Position numbers and translations under genes: made by a program
NCBI GenBank assembly: GCA_050260215.1
Contig: JBLNBU010000229.1
Coordinates: forward strand, 1-16,435
Source of the DNA: JBLNBU01 sp050260215
GTDB taxonomy: Bacteria; Pseudomonadota; Alphaproteobacteria; Rhodospirillales; Magnetospirillaceae
Length of the DNA stretch: 16,435 nt
Direction of reading: 5' to 3'
In this document: positions 15,525 through 16,435 of the stretch, in pieces
How positions within the stretch are numbered: the first letter of the stretch is position 1
Layout: each line of letters opens with the position of its first letter
The notes under the pieces: model-generated
Told to the model about the DNA's origin: nothing
Seen by the model: the letters and a program-made list of their open reading frames with translations, nothing else
Databases searched by the model: none

Positions 15525-16196
15525 ATGACCCATGCTTCCCATGCCGACCCGTTGCTGGCCGTGTGCCAGACCGTCGCCTGCTTCGGCCAGGCCCTGACCC
15601 AGCTCACCCATGCCCTGGTGCTGCGCCACGGCGGCAACGCCGCAAGCGGCACCCCCCTGGCCGGTTTCGGCGACCCGGCGCTCGACCTTGTCCCGGCGCC
15701 GGCGCCGGCGCCGGTCATCGTCGCCCCGGTGGCACCGCCGCGCGTCCCGGTCGCCGCCGCGGCCCCTGCCACCTCTACCGCCATCGCGACCGTGGTCGGC
15801 GCCAGCGCCACGGGCGAGCCGCACCGGCCGCGCCCGCCGCTGCCGCAGGCGCTGATCGAGCGGGTGCTGACGACGGCCGGTGTTGTCGCCCCGGCCCATC
15901 TGATCACCGCCAGCGGCCTCAAGCTGTTGGCCGGCGTCCTGATGTGGCAGATTTCCGAGCCGATGACCACCGCCACCCTGGCCGACCTGCTGCTCCGCGA
16001 CCTCGGTCTGGGCAGCGAACACCGCAAGGCGATCTGCGGGAAGCTGGCCAAGCTGCTGCAAGACATGAAGGAGGACAGGACCGCCAGGGCGCCGCTGGTG
16101 GATGCCCAGCCGGCCGGCAAAGGCCGTGAGTTGGTGTGGACCCTGTCCAATGCCGGCGGCGACTGGATCGCCGAGGTGGCCGGCGACCTGCTGTAG
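15525..16196 (+). CDS. Ala/Pro-rich accessory protein with C-terminal winged-helix-like region
   Basis: 223 residues from the ATG at 15525, with a near-perfect AAAGGAGG ribosome site. It starts 35 nt after the transposase stop. Three parts can be seen: an N-terminal helix pair (PLLAVCQTVACFGQALTQLTHAL), a low-complexity Pro/Ala/Val linker (about 55-95, coded partly by GGCGCC repeats) and a C-terminal region (105-223) of helices ending in RELVWTLSNAGGDWIAEVAG, which resembles the wing of a winged-helix fold. I do not recognise the family. By position it is likely a transposon accessory or regulator that binds DNA. The long frame upstream from 15216 overlaps the transposase and is not used. Confidence 0.65.
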   Translation: MTHASHADPLLAVCQTVACFGQALTQLTHALVLRHGGNAASGTPLAGFGDPALDLVPAPAPAPVIVAPVAPPRVPVAAAAPATSTAIATVVGASATGEPHRPRPPLPQALIERVLTTAGVVAPAHLITASGLKLLAGVLMWQISEPMTTATLADLLLRDLGLGSEHRKAICGKLAKLLQDMKEDRTARAPLVDAQPAGKGRELVWTLSNAGGDWIAEVAGDLL

Positions 16197-16204
16197 GGAT
16201 TGCG

Positions 16205-16261
16205 GTGGCCCCGTCTATCGCCGCCGCCGGATTGGGCGGATCGGCGATCGGACGGGGCCAC
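16205..16261. repeat. Long near-perfect inverted repeat after the last gene
   Basis: GTGGCCCCGTC (16205-16215) pairs perfectly with GACGGGGCCAC (16251-16261). After a small bulge, ATCGCCG (16217-16223) pairs with CGGCGAT (16242-16248), giving an 18-bp arm with an 18-nt loop. It begins 8 nt after the stop codon. There is no T run, so it is either a Rho-type or stabilising hairpin or a structural site of the transposon. From 16262 to the window end I see no gene. Confidence 0.6.
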
Positions 16262-16435
16262 GGCACCGGGCGAGGATTTGGGGGGATCCGCCGCCGCCGA
16301 AGCGTCGGAAACCTACGGTTATCGAGCCCGCAAGGTATTGAAAACGTGGTGGGATTGGCCTATCGCATTTGCGCTTCCTCCCTCCCCAGAAAGAGGGTGC
16401 GTTCCCCAAGTAGGACCCTGGAGCCGTGGGGGGGG

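Larger units (their letters stand above)
13847..16435 (+). mobile_element. ISL3-family transposable unit with accessory genes (ends uncertain)
   Basis: Three same-strand genes with good ribosome sites and short gaps surround an ISL3-type transposase. CCCCCCAC at 13847-13854 and its complement GTGGGGGG at the window end could be the tips of terminal inverted repeats, but similarity beyond 8 bp is weak and the sequence stops there. Gene content is clear; the boundaries are a guess. Confidence 0.4.

Noticed and set aside
15694..15716. GGCGCC tandem repeats as a regulatory or phase-variation site
   Set aside because: They lie in frame in the Pro/Ala linker of the accessory protein; a hexanucleotide repeat would not shift the frame.

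Overview
The window looks like high-GC alphaproteobacterial DNA. The left-edge type I secretion (RTX) protein, with its repeated 'DGGFVVTW…EFRVNT' modules, is of a kind common in Rhodospirillales-like genomes. The genus cannot be fixed from this sequence. Most of the window is accessory DNA, with conjugation, integration and transposition genes flanking a cluster of NAD-related anti-phage genes.

Layout, left to right. (1) 1-1626: 3' part of a large secreted RTX protein, probably chromosomal backbone. (2) 1627-2059: non-coding stretch with a hairpin, a promoter candidate with an overlapping palindrome, and a possible nic-like motif. (3) 2060-4837: large MobA/MobL-type relaxase with an unusual N-terminal extension of about 245 residues. 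(4) 4838-5141: non-coding stretch with two triplet arrays of 13-bp-periodic repeats and a leftward-reading intrinsic terminator. (5) 5142-6854: tyrosine recombinase. (6) 9960-6983, minus strand: a two-gene SPARTA-type operon, TIR-APAZ followed by a short catalytically dead Argonaute. A good sigma70-like promoter and a palindrome lie in front of it. (7) 10187-12486, plus strand, divergent from SPARTA: a TIR protein, a stand-alone SLOG-type nucleotide-sensor protein overlapping it by ATGA, and a ThsB-like TIR protein of clearly more AT-rich composition. (8) 13854-12613, minus: unrecognised 413-residue protein. (9) 13911-16196: three tightly spaced genes, namely a small conserved hypothetical, an ISL3-family DDE transposase and an Ala/Pro-rich accessory protein. 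They look like one transposable unit that may end close to the right edge.

How the genes could work together. SPARTA is a described system: guide-loaded short pAgo recognises invader nucleic acid and switches on the TIR NADase of its partner, causing abortive NAD+ depletion. The divergent TIR-SLOG-ThsB set has the parts of a Thoeris-like circuit. A ThsB-type TIR could make a cyclic-ADP-ribose-like signal, a SLOG protein could bind it, and a further enzyme could destroy NAD+. Here the SLOG domain is a separate protein and the other enzyme carries a second TIR rather than a SIR2 domain, with no ThsA visible. This is the most likely undescribed arrangement in the window. Its functional reading is inference from domain content and gene order.
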